Of a stretch of DNA of 64,000 bases, positions 52,141 to 62,156 are shown piece after piece. How positions within the stretch are numbered: position 1 is the first letter of the stretch; every line of letters starts with the position of its first letter. This stretch comes from Rouxiella aceris (GTDB taxonomy: Bacteria > Pseudomonadota > Gammaproteobacteria > Enterobacterales > Enterobacteriaceae): positions 310,001 to 374,000 of the forward strand of contig NZ_JAADJU010000004.1 of NCBI RefSeq assembly GCF_012933545.1, given 5' to 3'. Position numbers and translations under genes: made by a program. Below the pieces are notes generated by a model. It made no database searches and was not told the DNA's origin. It was given only the letters and a program-made list of their open reading frames with translations.

Positions 52141-53661
52141 TTAGAGGTACAAGGATGCAAGGCGTAATATTTCATTCTGCGATGTATTTTTTGTTTCAAC
52201 AATACCCGCAACCTGTCCATTGCTCATAACCAATATCCGGTCAGTAATACCTAACAACTCAGGCATTTCCGAAGAAATAATGATGATGCCTTTTTCTTTT
52301 TTAGCCAACTCGGTGATTAACTGATAAATTTCGAACTTTGCCCCAACGTCAATACCGCGGGTAGGTTCGTCCAGCATCAAAATTTCCGGTTGTGTCAATA
52401 ACCAACGACCAATAATAACCTTTTGCTGGTTACCCCCCGAAAGAGAACCAATACTGGTTCTATGGCCCGGTGTTTTAACCCGCATGGCGTCGATAACCCA
52501 TTGGGTATCGCTCTTCATACGGCTTGTATCCAGTAAACCGACTTTGTTTTTATAGTTACGAATATTCGAAATAAGCGAGTTAAAACCAATATCCAGATAA
52601 GCATAAATACCAGTTGATCGACGCTCTTCGGTTACCAGCGCAAATCCGTTATTAATGGCTTCATTAGCGCTATTATTATTAATTTTTTTGCCGTGTAGCT
52701 TGATAGTACCCGCAAGCTTTTCACGAATACCAAATAAGGTCTCGACAATATCAGTACGCTTCGCCCCTACCAGTCCGGCAATACCGAGAATTTCGCCCTT
52801 ATGCAGATCAAATGACACGTCACGAATCGAAGGTTGACGCAAAGAGGTTAAGTTTTGTACCTCCAGGATCACGCCCCCCGGGGTGTTTAAGCGGTCAGGG
52901 AAACGCTGACTCAGGGAACGTCCCACCATCATGGAAATAATTTTATCCATGTCCAGTCCTTCCAGAGACTGGGAAACGATCCATTGTCCGTCACGTAGAA
53001 TAGTAATTTCATCACAGAGTTGGAAGATCTCTTCCATTTTGTGAGAAATATAGACAATACCACAGCCACGATCTTTCAATTTACGAATAATCGTAAACAG
53101 ATGGTTGACTTCCTTCTCGGTTAAAGAAGAGGTCGGCTCATCCATAATAACGATTTTAGCGTTATAAGAAAAAGCTTTGGCTATTTCGATCATCTGCATT
53201 TGTGAAACAGATAATTTACCGACTTTTTCACGTGGATCAATATCAATATCAAGCTCATCAAAGATCGCTTTGGTATCACGATACATTTTGTCTTGATCGA
53301 CAAAGAAGCCTTTCGTTGGATAACGGCCCAACCACATATTATCCATTACGGTACGTTGCAACACCAGGTTCAATTCCTGATGCACCATCGATACGCCCTG
53401 CTCCAAGGCTTCCTTCGAGCTTTTAAAATTGACTTCCTTGCCCTGAAAAAGAATTGTTCCGGAGTCTTTACTATAAATACCAAAAAGGCATTTTAATAAC
53501 GTAGATTTACCCGCACCGTTTTCACCCATTAAGGCATGAATAGAATGAGGACGAACTTTTAAATTTACATTATCTAACGCCTTTACGCCCGGAAACGATT
53601 TATTAATACCACTCATTTCCAGCAGCCACTCGCGGGGCTGTTCCGTATTAATATCGGCCAT
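52141..53661 (-). CDS. mglA: Galactose/methyl galactoside ABC transporter ATP-binding protein MglA
   Basis: 506-residue ATPase with two fused nucleotide-binding domains. Domain 1 has [25 protein letters not shown] and [11 protein letters not shown]. Domain 2 has an atypical P-loop region, [14 protein letters not shown], as in other sugar-type ABC ATPases, with [16 protein letters not shown] and [13 protein letters not shown]. It lies between mglB and mglC; the mglB-mglA gap holds a strong hairpin. Confidence 0.98.
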   Translation of the reverse strand: MADINTEQPREWLLEMSGINKSFPGVKALDNVNLKVRPHSIHALMGENGAGKSTLLKCLFGIYSKDSGTILFQGKEVNFKSSKEALEQGVSMVHQELNLVLQRTVMDNMWLGRYPTKGFFVDQDKMYRDTKAIFDELDIDIDPREKVGKLSVSQMQMIEIAKAFSYNAKIVIMDEPTSSLTEKEVNHLFTIIRKLKDRGCGIVYISHKMEEIFQLCDEITILRDGQWIVSQSLEGLDMDKIISMMVGRSLSQRFPDRLNTPGGVILEVQNLTSLRQPSIRDVSFDLHKGEILGIAGLVGAKRTDIVETLFGIREKLAGTIKLHGKKINNNSANEAINNGFALVTEERRSTGIYAYLDIGFNSLISNIRNYKNKVGLLDTSRMKSDTQWVIDAMRVKTPGHRTSIGSLSGGNQQKVIIGRWLLTQPEILMLDEPTRGIDVGAKFEIYQLITELAKKEKGIIIISSEMPELLGITDRILVMSNGQVAGIVETKNTSQNEILRLASLYL

Positions 53662-53705
53662 AGCGCTACCTAATAAAATTGAAACCTGGCTAAAGATTGA
53701 AAACC

Positions 53706-53729
53706 GCCGGTCAGATATTTCTGACCGGC
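53706..53729 (-). promoter_or_regulatory. Intercistronic hairpin mglB-mglA
   Basis: GCCGGTCAG and CTGACCGGC form a 9-bp stem with a 6-nt loop in the 173-bp gap after mglB. Such hairpins typically protect the upstream message, which fits the need for more binding protein than membrane components. Confidence 0.65.
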
Positions 53730-53834
53730 TGACCTAAGCAATATAATGCAGAGTCATCATAACTACGTAAACTATGCCACTACTTCTAGCTTCTTAGCCG
53801 TTGGAGAGTTATTCAACAATCTTATGGCAGCTAG

Positions 53835-54833
53835 TTATTTTACAAAAGTAGACAGGTTGTCTTTGTCGACCGGTACATAAGGGATACGTACAACTTTGTC
53901 GACAATCTTCCACTGGGTACCGTCGGCGGCAGGCTTGCCGTCAGCCAGGTTTTTAGCCAGATCGAAGGTTGCTTTTGCCTGGTTGTCCGCATCGTTCAAT
54001 ACGGTACCGGCCATTGCACCAGATTTCACCATTGCCAGCGCTTCTGCCAGAGCATCGACGCCAAATACTGGAATGCTGGATTTGTTATGTGCTTTTAAGG
54101 CTTCTACTGCCCCCATTGCCATCGCATCGTTGTTGGCGATAACGACTTCAATTTTGTTGGCATTAGGACCAGATAACCATGCATCAGTTTTGTCTTTAGC
54201 CTGTGCGGTATCCCACATTGCGGTATCTAACTGCAGTTGCTGAGTTTTGATACCGGCTTTATCGTTCAGGGTTCTGATCACATAAGTAGTACGTGCTTCA
54301 GCATCTGGATGACCCGGTTCGCCTTTCAGCAGAACATACTGGATCACGCCATCTTTATTCAAATCCCAGGCTGGGGTAGCTTTCCATTGTTTGGCAATCA
54401 GTTCGCCCTGGATCACACCAGACTCTTTAGAGTCAGTCCCGACGTAATAAACTTTGTCGTAGCTGTCCAGCGCCTTGCGTGAAGGTTCTTTGTTGAAGAA
54501 CACAACAGGAATGCCGGCAGCACGAGCTTTTTCGATAACAACCGGTGCGGCAGCCGGGTCAACCAGGTTGATGGCCAGCGATTTCACACCCTTGGCAATC
54601 AAAACGTCAATCTGATCGTTCTGTTTGGATTGGTCGTTTTGCGAGTCATTCATCAGCAGCTGAACATCTGGGGCGGCTTTGGCATCTTTTTCAAGATCTT
54701 TGCGCAGGCCAGACATAAAGTTGTCATCGTATTTGTAAATCGTAACGCCAATACGGGTATCAGCAGCATGAGCGACAGTGCCAAACATCATGCAGGCAGC
54801 CAGAGTAGCCAGGGTAAAAACCTTCTTATTCAT
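53835..54833 (-). CDS. mglB: D-galactose/methyl galactoside-binding periplasmic protein MglB
   Basis: Periplasmic glucose/galactose-binding protein, also a ligand carrier for the Trg chemoreceptor in E. coli. The 332-residue product has a signal peptide ([18 protein letters not shown], cleavage after VAHA, mature [16 protein letters not shown]). The calcium-binding loop DLNKDGVIQ and sugar-contact stretches ([42 protein letters not shown]) are present. ATG 54833 was chosen over a frame 15 codons longer because of the signal peptide and a nearby GGAG. First gene of mglBAC. Confidence 0.98.
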   Translation of the reverse strand: MNKKVFTLATLAACMMFGTVAHAADTRIGVTIYKYDDNFMSGLRKDLEKDAKAAPDVQLLMNDSQNDQSKQNDQIDVLIAKGVKSLAINLVDPAAAPVVIEKARAAGIPVVFFNKEPSRKALDSYDKVYYVGTDSKESGVIQGELIAKQWKATPAWDLNKDGVIQYVLLKGEPGHPDAEARTTYVIRTLNDKAGIKTQQLQLDTAMWDTAQAKDKTDAWLSGPNANKIEVVIANNDAMAMGAVEALKAHNKSSIPVFGVDALAEALAMVKSGAMAGTVLNDADNQAKATFDLAKNLADGKPAADGTQWKIVDKVVRIPYVPVDKDNLSTFVK

Positions 54834-55072
54834 TTGTATCTCCGGTTTATGTAGGGGGGTACTGACTTCGGCGTCCACTTTATCGATTTCCGGGATGCCT
54901 GCCTTCCTTGACTAAGCTCTTCCACAAGTGCATATCATCATTTTTTTTGTTTTGCTTCCGTATCCGGCTTCAAAAAACCGAGAGCGAGAAGTCACTGCCG
55001 TAATACATCATTCAAAATACATATACAGAATTATTCTGAAAACGCCTGAATCATAATGGTTACCATGTTAAT

Positions 55073-55096
55073 AATCTGTGAAAGTTCTCACAGATT
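55073..55096 (-). promoter_or_regulatory. CRP-cAMP binding site of the mgl promoter
   Basis: AATCTGTGA-AAGTTC-TCACAGATT has 9-bp perfect arms and contains the full CRP consensus TGTGA-N6-TCACA. It lies about 240 bp upstream of mglB and next to a GalS-type operator. Confidence 0.9.
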
Positions 55097-55110
55097 GAAA
55101 ACGGTTACAT
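55096..55110 (-). promoter_or_regulatory. GalR/GalS operator of mglBAC
   Basis: TGAAAACGGTTACAT fits the Gal operator pattern (TG-AA-CG-TT-CA). It adjoins the CRP site on its upstream side with respect to mglB, as in the E. coli mgl promoter. Confidence 0.8.
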
Positions 55111-55122
55111 AAGAATTATTGT

Positions 55123-56154
55123 TCAGGGAGTGACGGGTGCCACACTTTGCCAGGGGGCCACGGTATGCCGCCGCACCAGCGTCGGCATAAAGCAGTGAGA
55201 AACCCCGGCAATCAACTGATTGTTGGCCCCTTGCAGCGCCAGCTCGGTAGCCAGCGTTGCCATGGAAATAATGGGATAACGCACGGTCGTCAGCTTGGGG
55301 CTGGTATAACGGGCAATGGGGATATCATCAAAGCCCACCAGCGAAAAATCTTGCGGCACACGAATACCGTTTTCTTTCAATACGGCCAGGGCACCGGCGG
55401 CCATGGAATCGTTATAGGCAAATACCGCACTAAGATGCAGATTACGCCCCAGCAGCTCCACCATTGCCGCCTCCCCGCCCTGCAGATCCGGGGAACCGGC
55501 GGCACGCCAGCTATCCGGGGGACGGCTGCCGTGCTGATCTATCTGCGTCAGAGCATGCACATAACCTTGAAAACGTTGTGCTTCGTCGGCAATGGGATGG
55601 TTTGAACCGATATAGCCAATACGGCGATGTCCTTGAGATATCAATAGCTTGGTGGCCATTTCGGCACCGACCACGTTGTTCAGACAGACGCAGCGATGCT
55701 CGTAACCATCAATCACCCGATTAATCAGCACCATGCCCGGTACCTGCTGCATAAAATGCGCCAGCTCATCGTCATCAAGGGCTTTAGCATGAACAATCAA
55801 TGCGTTACAGCGCTGACGAATCAAAACTTCAATGGCATGACGTTCTTTTTCCGCTTGATGATAGCTGTTACCGATCAGCACATATTTATTATGCTGCTGA
55901 GCGACGGTATCCACTGCCTTGACCAGCGCACCAAAGAAGGGATCCGAGACATCCATGACCACCACGCCAATGGTATCGCTACTTTGCGTGGCTAACGCCT
56001 GAGCATTGGCATTTGGCCGGTAGCCCAGACTTTTTACTGCCTTGAGCACCAGCTCACGGGCTTCCTGACTGGCAATAGCCGGATTATTCAAGACCCTGGA
56101 AACGGTGGCAACAGAAACGCCGGCCAGCTTGGCGACATCACGAATGGTAACCAT
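55123..56154 (-). CDS. galS: HTH-type transcriptional regulator GalS (mgl repressor)
   Basis: LacI-family isorepressor that responds to galactose and controls mglBAC. The 343-residue product has the N-terminal HTH and hinge ([20 protein letters not shown] ... [13 protein letters not shown]) and a periplasmic-binding-like domain with [20 protein letters not shown]-type sequence. ATG 56154 has GGAG upstream and matches the E. coli start; an in-frame ATG four codons earlier is less likely. Upstream of it lies another Gal operator, consistent with autoregulation. The gene is on the same strand as mglB, with 289 bp between. Confidence 0.96.
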   Translation of the reverse strand: MVTIRDVAKLAGVSVATVSRVLNNPAIASQEARELVLKAVKSLGYRPNANAQALATQSSDTIGVVVMDVSDPFFGALVKAVDTVAQQHNKYVLIGNSYHQAEKERHAIEVLIRQRCNALIVHAKALDDDELAHFMQQVPGMVLINRVIDGYEHRCVCLNNVVGAEMATKLLISQGHRRIGYIGSNHPIADEAQRFQGYVHALTQIDQHGSRPPDSWRAAGSPDLQGGEAAMVELLGRNLHLSAVFAYNDSMAAGALAVLKENGIRVPQDFSLVGFDDIPIARYTSPKLTTVRYPIISMATLATELALQGANNQLIAGVSHCFMPTLVRRHTVAPWQSVAPVTP

Positions 56155-56353
56155 AGGTCGCTCCACAAGTCAGAAACAGTGGCCGACGGCAAGAAAAAAG
56201 CGATAAACCCCGGGCAGAAGAGAGAAAGTGTAACGAAAGAGTCAGTACAGTGATCATAAATATTTCCTGTTTTAGTTTGGCGATCGGCTTACTCTGCACG
56301 ACCGCTATCCTAAACGCTTTAGCGAGAAACCAGCGTGAATCTCGTCACAGCAC

Positions 56354-56368
56354 AGAAAACGTTTACAT
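56354..56368 (-). promoter_or_regulatory. GalR/GalS-type operator upstream of galS
   Basis: AGAAAACGTTTACAT matches the Gal operator pattern with the central CG. It lies 200 bp before galS in the yeiB-galS gap, suggesting autoregulation. Confidence 0.7.
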
Positions 56369-56408
56369 ACAATTATGCAACTTTTATTGCAATTTCAGAT
56401 AATCGACG

Positions 56409-57566
56409 TCATTTCACGGCATCTTCAGCCACGCCGGAGGCCTTGGCAGTCAGTTGGCGCCACAGCCATTCCATCGGTCCCTGGCGGAAAAAACGCAGCC
56501 ACAGCAAGGTGACGGCAAGATTGATCAGCCATACCGCAGGCACCAGCGCAATTAGCTGTAACCGATTGAAATGTTGATAAAAACCCAGATGATTAAAGAA
56601 AAAGGTGCAGACCAGGGTTTGCAGTAAATAGTTACTTAATGCCATGCGCCCCACCTGAGAGATACCCGCTACCCAACGTTGTTTCATTAGCCATGGCCAT
56701 AAGCCATAGCAGAGTGCCAGATAAGCCACCGCCTGCAGCAAGGCGCCAATCTCACGGGGTGCCTGCAGGTAGAAACCACTCCAGCGGTAGTCCCATGCAT
56801 CCTGCCATTGAAAGATAATGGCAGGTATTTGAATCAACAATGAAAGCGGTAACACTATGACCGCAACCTGCAAATAGTGCCTGCTGGCAAATTGCCCTTT
56901 TAACCAGCCGCTACGCATCAAACTGGCACCGATCAGCATGGCACCGCCCAGTTCCCAGCCATACTGCACAGCCACCGAGATCAGACTTGATGACAGCATA
57001 TCCAGCCGGTTGTTAATCGCCTCCATGCCCCCCTTGAGTCGCCAAAACTGCTCATATTGTAGCTCGGCATACCCCGGCAACCAGAAACTGTCTGGTTTCG
57101 GAGAAGAGATCAGTCCCAGCAGCAGCAAAATGCCAACCCCCGCCAGATAGAGTAATACCCCGGTACGCCACAGCGTCTGACTGCTTTTGGCATCGCGCAC
57201 CAGTCGCCAGAATACCAGCCCGATCAGGCCATAAGAGAGCAGGATATCGCCATCCCAGAAGAAAATGGCATGGATCGCACCGCACATTAACAGCAAGGAA
57301 AGCCGCGACTGGATCCAGGCTTTGCCGCGCGGCAGCAACAGTTGCAGACCCGCGCCAAACAGCATGGCAAACATCATCAGGAATTTTCCCTGCGCCAGTA
57401 CGTCAACCACCGCCCAGGTCCAGGCATCGGTCAGCGAGGGCAGTCCGGCGTAAGCCGGGTTGAGGTAGGCCGCTTTTGGCAAGCCAAACGAACTGATGTT
57501 GAGCAAAAGAATGCCGAAAATGGCAATGCCACGGGTAAAGTCCAGCGTGGCAATACGTGGGCGCAT
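56409..57566 (-). CDS. yeiB: DUF418 membrane protein YeiB
   Basis: 385-residue polytopic inner-membrane protein of unknown function with about ten hydrophobic segments. It starts MRPRIATLDFTRGIAIFGIL, typical of the heparan-alpha-glucosaminide acetyltransferase-like/DUF418 group, and ends in the DUF418 domain (GRMALSNYLLQTLVCTFFF ... WLRFFRQGPMEWLWR). The order folE-yeiB-galS is as in E. coli. No enzymatic role can be assigned. Confidence 0.94.
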   Translation of the reverse strand: MRPRIATLDFTRGIAIFGILLLNISSFGLPKAAYLNPAYAGLPSLTDAWTWAVVDVLAQGKFLMMFAMLFGAGLQLLLPRGKAWIQSRLSLLLMCGAIHAIFFWDGDILLSYGLIGLVFWRLVRDAKSSQTLWRTGVLLYLAGVGILLLLGLISSPKPDSFWLPGYAELQYEQFWRLKGGMEAINNRLDMLSSSLISVAVQYGWELGGAMLIGASLMRSGWLKGQFASRHYLQVAVIVLPLSLLIQIPAIIFQWQDAWDYRWSGFYLQAPREIGALLQAVAYLALCYGLWPWLMKQRWVAGISQVGRMALSNYLLQTLVCTFFFNHLGFYQHFNRLQLIALVPAVWLINLAVTLLWLRFFRQGPMEWLWRQLTAKASGVAEDAVK

Positions 57567-57650
57567 GGATGACGTCCTGTAACGGAAAAGCCTAGACTAA
57601 CGGCCCCCATCGGGAGCCGCAAGTGCTTAAGTTAACGCGGGGGACAGCGA

Positions 57651-58313
57651 TCAGTTATGGCGAATGGTACGCAAAAATTCCTGGCGAGTATTTTGGCTGG
57701 TTTTGAACAGTCCGCCCAACGAAGTGGTGGTGGTCGAACTGGTGGCATCACGAATACCGCGTGCTTTTACACAGTAATGGACGGCATCAATCGACACGGC
57801 CACGTTGTTGGTGCCGAGCAGCGTTTGCAGCGCAATCAGGATCTGCTGGGTAAGACGTTCCTGCACCTGCGGACGCTGCGAGAAGAATTGCACAATGCGG
57901 TTGATTTTCGATAAACCAATTACCGCATCCTTGGGGATGTACGCCACCGTCGCTTTGCCATCAATGGTCACAAAGTGATGTTCACAGGTGCTGGTCAGGG
58001 TAATATCACGCACCGAAATCATCTCATCCACCTTCATTTTATTGGTGATAACGGTGATTTTGGGAAAGTTGGCGTAATCAAGACCCGAGAAAATCTCATC
58101 GACATACATCTTGGCAATACGCTTGGGCGTCTCGGCCAGACTGTCGTCGCTAAGGTCAAGATTGAGCAACTGCATGATACCGGTCATATGCTCTTTGATC
58201 CGCTGTTTACGCGTTTCCGCATCAAGAGAAGGCTCTTCACGCAGCGGGGTTTCAAGACCACGGGCAAGCAGCGCCTCATGTACCAATACAGCTTCTTTAC
58301 TCAATGTCGCCAT
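57651..58313 (-). CDS. folE: GTP cyclohydrolase I
   Basis: First enzyme of folate synthesis: converts GTP to 7,8-dihydroneopterin triphosphate. The 220-residue product is of the type IA family, with zinc ligands in [13 protein letters not shown] and in VHYCVKARG, and the conserved [21 protein letters not shown] split by normal spacing. Length and both termini match E. coli. It is followed by yeiB (84-bp gap), probably as one transcript. Confidence 0.98.
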   Translation of the reverse strand: MATLSKEAVLVHEALLARGLETPLREEPSLDAETRKQRIKEHMTGIMQLLNLDLSDDSLAETPKRIAKMYVDEIFSGLDYANFPKITVITNKMKVDEMISVRDITLTSTCEHHFVTIDGKATVAYIPKDAVIGLSKINRIVQFFSQRPQVQERLTQQILIALQTLLGTNNVAVSIDAVHYCVKARGIRDATSSTTTTSLGGLFKTSQNTRQEFLRTIRHN

Positions 58314-58437
58314 GCTTTCTCTCCAGCAGTGAATATCACTTTGATATGGATCACATCAAAATGAGGTGCGTTACTGTAGTAGAGTCCGTGCACAGAATCC
58401 AGTGATTGTCCTTCATGATAGATGAAATAGCTGCAAG

Positions 58438-59565
58438 TTATCGTCCGCGCTTAAAAACCAGGGCACCCGCCAGCCAGAATGTGGCCATGGCGACATAAAG
58501 TGCAGGCTCAAGACGATGCGTCAGCGAAGTGGAAATCGCCGACAGCAGCGGTCCGGCCAGTTGCCCTATTGCATAGCCGGTAGTTAATAATCCGGCCATA
58601 TAGCGACTATGGTTGGGTGCCAGCTCGCGACTGTATTGCAGCGCCAGTTGCACTACACATAAAAAACCACCGCCGGTCAGCACCGCGCCGATAATCAGGC
58701 CATTCACTCCCGGGACTATCTCGGCGCACAGCACGCCGCATCCCTGCAGCCAAAGAGTAATGGCCAGACGCTGATGGGTTTTCAGGCAGTGGCGGGTCAC
58801 AATCCCCAACGCAATGCCAACAATTGCCGCACCGCCGAACACCGGCCAGACAAACTGGGCAAACAGACTATCGGGAAAGCGCGCATTGGCCATCTGCGAG
58901 AAAAAGGTAGCGGGTAGAATATAGCCAAATCCCGCCAGGCTATAGCACAGCACCAGGCGTTTAAGTGGTGGGCTGATAATCAGCGGTTCAACGTTGACCA
59001 GCGGCCGATGCCACTCTCCGGCACGGGGAAAGTAGCGGTTGACCAGCAGCACCAGAATCAATGCCAGCAAGCCATATACCAGCCAGGCCGTGGCGGCGCT
59101 TAACGCCAAACTGTGAATAGCGGCCGCCAGCAAGCCGCTAAGTAAAATCCCCGCCCCTGGCCCGGCAAAGACCGCGGCACTCATCGCCGGACGTCCGTAA
59201 TGGATCAGGCGCTCATTACACCATGCCGCCACCAGCACCATCGCCCAACCGCTGCTCCAGCCGATCACAAAGCGGATCGCTGCATGCCAGACCTCACCGG
59301 TCACCGCCGCCGAAAGCAGGGTCAACAACACCGCCGCCCAGACACCGACCAGCAAACGCCGCTCCACATGACGGGTGGCCCGCATGGCGTCATAGGCACC
59401 CAACAGATAGCCGAGATAATTGAATGCCGCCACCAGACCTGCGCCGGTGAGGGTAAACTGATGTTCGGCGATCATTAAGGGCACCTGCGGCGTAAACGCA
59501 AAGCGCCCAATCCCCAGGGCTACCACAAAAGCCAAAAAACCTGTTAATGCAATGCGAAATGCCAT
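58438..59565 (-). CDS. YbfB/YjiJ-family MFS transporter
   Basis: 375-residue inner-membrane protein with about twelve hydrophobic segments and the YbfB/YjiJ (MFS_4) signature start FVVALGIGRFAFTPQVPLM, then GAGLVAAFNYLGYLLGAYDA. Later parts include CYSLAGFGYILPATFFSQMA and the C-terminal TGYAIGQLAGPLLSA. The substrate is unknown. It is divergent from the LysR gene, which probably controls it. In E. coli folE and yeiG (fghA) are direct neighbours, so this gene and the regulator are an insertion between them. Confidence 0.88.
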   Translation of the reverse strand: MAFRIALTGFLAFVVALGIGRFAFTPQVPLMIAEHQFTLTGAGLVAAFNYLGYLLGAYDAMRATRHVERRLLVGVWAAVLLTLLSAAVTGEVWHAAIRFVIGWSSGWAMVLVAAWCNERLIHYGRPAMSAAVFAGPGAGILLSGLLAAAIHSLALSAATAWLVYGLLALILVLLVNRYFPRAGEWHRPLVNVEPLIISPPLKRLVLCYSLAGFGYILPATFFSQMANARFPDSLFAQFVWPVFGGAAIVGIALGIVTRHCLKTHQRLAITLWLQGCGVLCAEIVPGVNGLIIGAVLTGGGFLCVVQLALQYSRELAPNHSRYMAGLLTTGYAIGQLAGPLLSAISTSLTHRLEPALYVAMATFWLAGALVFKRGR

Positions 59566-59702
59566 AGTCGCTCCACGCGATGATTGGGCAGCAAACCCTG
59601 AGTGATTATCAATAAGAAAAGCTTTAAATCATCATGCCGTAAAGCTAGAATCACAAATAGTGAATAATTTAAACAAACTTAGTGACGATAAGAGAATAAC
59701 TA

Positions 59703-60614
59703 ATGGATCTCACCCAGCTACGAATGTTTTGCTGCGTGGCAGAAACCGGGTCTGTCGCGCGGGCGGCCGAACAGCTGCACCGTGTGCCCTCCAACCTGAC
59801 CACCCGTCTGCGCCAGCTTGAGGTCGAGTTGGGCAGCGATCTGTTTATTCGTGAAAAACAGCGTTTACGCCTGTCGGCCATCGGCCATAATTTTTTAAGT
59901 TACGCGCAACGTATTCTGGCGCTAAGTGATGAAGCCATGTCGCTGAGTCACACCGGTGAACCTGCCGGGCAGTTTATGCTGGGGGCCATGGAAAGCGCGG
60001 CGGCAACGCGCTTACCGACGCTGCTTGCCGCTTATCATCAACGCTACCCACAGGTGGCGCTGTCATTGACCACCGCCACCTCGGGGGAAGTGATTGACAG
60101 TGTGCGCGCAGGCAGGCTGGCGGCGGGTTTGGCGGATGGGCCGATAGATGACAACGACCTGAATGGCTGTATCGCCTTTCGGGAAAGACTGGTGATTATC
60201 TCTCCGTTGGGCGAAGCACCGATGGCGGATCTGCCGGGACGACCGGGACATACGGTATTTGCCTTTCGTCCCAGCTGCTCCTATCGTCAACGTTTAGAAA
60301 ATTGGTTGAAGCATGCCGGTCTGCATAGCAATAACACCATGGAGATCCAGTCCTATCACTCGATGGTGGCCTGCGTCGCCAGCGGTGCCGGTATCGCCAT
60401 GTTACCGTACAACCTGTTGGCGCAGCTGCCGGGATACGAACGGGTACAGGTTAACGACATAGAGGACCAGTTTGCCGATACTGCCACCTGGCTTTTTTGG
60501 CGTCGCGATGCCTTTGGTGCCAATGTGCGCGCACTCAAGGAGCTGATCCTGACGCCAAGCAGCCCATCAAATTTAATAAATCTAATGGAGACAGCAGATG
60601 AGCACCTCGATTGA
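59703..60614 (+). CDS. LysR-type transcriptional regulator, PtrR/YneJ-like
   Basis: 303-residue LTTR. The winged HTH reads [19 protein letters not shown], then [20 protein letters not shown], a start very like E. coli PtrR (YneJ), which controls putrescine and glutamate-related genes. The effector domain spans residues ~90-295. The 137-bp gap to the divergent MFS gene suits a shared operator. The 3' end overlaps fghA by 17 bp, so the two are co-transcribed. The regulated signal is unknown; aldehyde- or efflux-related control is speculation from context. Confidence 0.9.
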   Translation: MDLTQLRMFCCVAETGSVARAAEQLHRVPSNLTTRLRQLEVELGSDLFIREKQRLRLSAIGHNFLSYAQRILALSDEAMSLSHTGEPAGQFMLGAMESAAATRLPTLLAAYHQRYPQVALSLTTATSGEVIDSVRAGRLAAGLADGPIDDNDLNGCIAFRERLVIISPLGEAPMADLPGRPGHTVFAFRPSCSYRQRLENWLKHAGLHSNNTMEIQSYHSMVACVASGAGIAMLPYNLLAQLPGYERVQVNDIEDQFADTATWLFWRRDAFGANVRALKELILTPSSPSNLINLMETADEHLD

Positions 60615-61449
60615 ACTTCTTGAAGAACACCGGATGTTTGGTGGCTGGCAGCAGCGTTACCGTTATTTTTCCAGCAGCCTGCAAAGCAGTACAACCTTTA
60701 GCCTCTATCTGCCGCCGCCGCGTGATGACAATCCGCCGCCGGTGGTTTACTGGCTATCGGGCCTGACCTGCAATGATGAAAACTTTACCTTGAAAGCCGG
60801 GGCACAGCGCGTGGCTGCCGAGCTGGGGTTGCTGCTGGTGATGCCAGATACTAGTCCGCGCGGCGAGGATGTGGCGAATGACGAGGGTTACGATCTGGGG
60901 CAAGGGGCCGGATTTTATCTGAATGCCACCCAGGCACCGTGGGCCGCCCACTATCGCATGTACGATTATCTGATCGACGAGCTGCCGCAACTGCTGCAGG
61001 AACATTTTAATATCAGCGATCGTCAGTCGATTATGGGCCACTCCATGGGGGGACACGGTGCCTTGATGCTGGCACTGCGCAATCCGCAGCGTTTCCGCTC
61101 CGCCTCGGCCTTTGCACCTATTGTCAATCCTGCTCAGGTACCCTGGGGAAGAAAGGCCTTTAGCGCTTATCTGGGGAGCGATGAGAGCCAGTGGTTGCAG
61201 TATGACAGTTGTCATTTGCTGGCGTCATTACCTGCCGGGCAGGCGACCTTCCCGATTTTGGTCGATCAGGGGGACAGCGATCAGTTTCTGGCCGATCAGT
61301 TACAACCTGCCAAACTGGCAGAAATCGCCCGTGAGCGCCACTGGCCGCTACAGCTGCGCGTGCAGCCTGGTTATGATCATAGTTATTTTACTATTGCCAG
61401 TTTTGTGGAGGATCATTTGCGGTTTCATGCGGGGTATTTAGGGGGATGA
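60598..61449 (+). CDS. fghA: S-formylglutathione hydrolase
   Basis: Serine esterase of formaldehyde detoxification that hydrolyses S-formylglutathione to formate and glutathione. The 283-residue alpha/beta-hydrolase has the nucleophile elbow GHSMGGHGA (Ser149), Asp in [10 protein letters not shown] and His in [20 protein letters not shown] and the [18 protein letters not shown]-like region are family hallmarks (esterase D). Closest by context to E. coli YeiG. The start overlaps the LysR gene, with GGAG upstream. No formaldehyde dehydrogenase gene is adjacent. Its stop codon abuts repeat element B. Confidence 0.96.
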   Translation: MSTSIELLEEHRMFGGWQQRYRYFSSSLQSSTTFSLYLPPPRDDNPPPVVYWLSGLTCNDENFTLKAGAQRVAAELGLLLVMPDTSPRGEDVANDEGYDLGQGAGFYLNATQAPWAAHYRMYDYLIDELPQLLQEHFNISDRQSIMGHSMGGHGALMLALRNPQRFRSASAFAPIVNPAQVPWGRKAFSAYLGSDESQWLQYDSCHLLASLPAGQATFPILVDQGDSDQFLADQLQPAKLAEIARERHWPLQLRVQPGYDHSYFTIASFVEDHLRFHAGYLGG

Positions 61450-62156
61450 CTTAAAGGGCAATTTTTGGTTTTAACGTCAACTTCAAGGTCAACTTCAAGG
61501 TCAAGGTCAAGGTTAAGGGCATTCGCTGCGCTCACTGGGCGGCGGCCCAGACCGCCCAAAGGAGGCGAAGGCGCGCCTCCTTTGGAATCCTGCGCCTTGT
61601 CCAAATTGATAAGTGTCGTGCCCTCGGTTCGAGTTCTTTCCAGTGACTTCTGTGTGTGGCCTAAACCACGCCGCTTCGCGGTCCCTTCACTCGGTCGCGA
61701 GCCAAAAGCGTCTCGCTCCACGTCGCTCAGCGTAGGTTTTGAATCGGCCAGGAAACATTTAAAGCAAAACCGGCAACATTAAAGGTCAACGGCGAAAGAT
61801 AAAAAGATAGAAAGATAAAAAGATAAAAAGTTTGCCGCTGAAACGGCACGGTGTGCATAGTTTGCTGGCACATTCAGAGACGGCGCCGCGCGAAGAGGAG
61901 GGAGACGCTTTTGGCTCCCGACCGAGCAAGGGGACTGCGCAGCAGCGCGGCTCGTGCCACGCTCGGAGTCACTGAAACATAGCCGGTAATAGGCAGCAGA
62001 CGAATCAAAGACACCAAAAGGCCCAGGATTGTTAAGGAGCGGGCCAGCGCTCCTTAACTCGGTTCGGCACAGCGGGTTAAGTTGCCACCGCTATTATAAA
62101 ACCGAAACAGCTCCTCATAGCCCATTGGTTTTTAAAATAGAAAATTGCCATTTAAG
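61450..62156 (+). repeat. Dispersed repeat element, copy B (707 bp, with terminal inverted repeats)
   Basis: It starts at CTTAAAGGGCAATTTTTGG directly after the fghA stop and ends at ...AATTGCCATTTAAG. The reverse complement of the right end, CTTAAATGGCAATTTTCTA, matches the left end at 16 of 19 positions. Internally it carries the same hexamer repeats, hairpins (62031-62058 among others) and long inverted repeat (61699-61714 against 61902-61917) as copy A, in the same orientation. One right-end unit is present instead of six. There is no transposase gene; this is the only sequence between fghA and gsiD. Confidence 0.92.

Noticed and set aside
58340-58360. FNR or other operator upstream of folE (TTTGAT ... 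ATCAAA)
   Set aside because: The 9-nt spacing does not fit the FNR consensus and the 6-bp arms are too short to claim a site.
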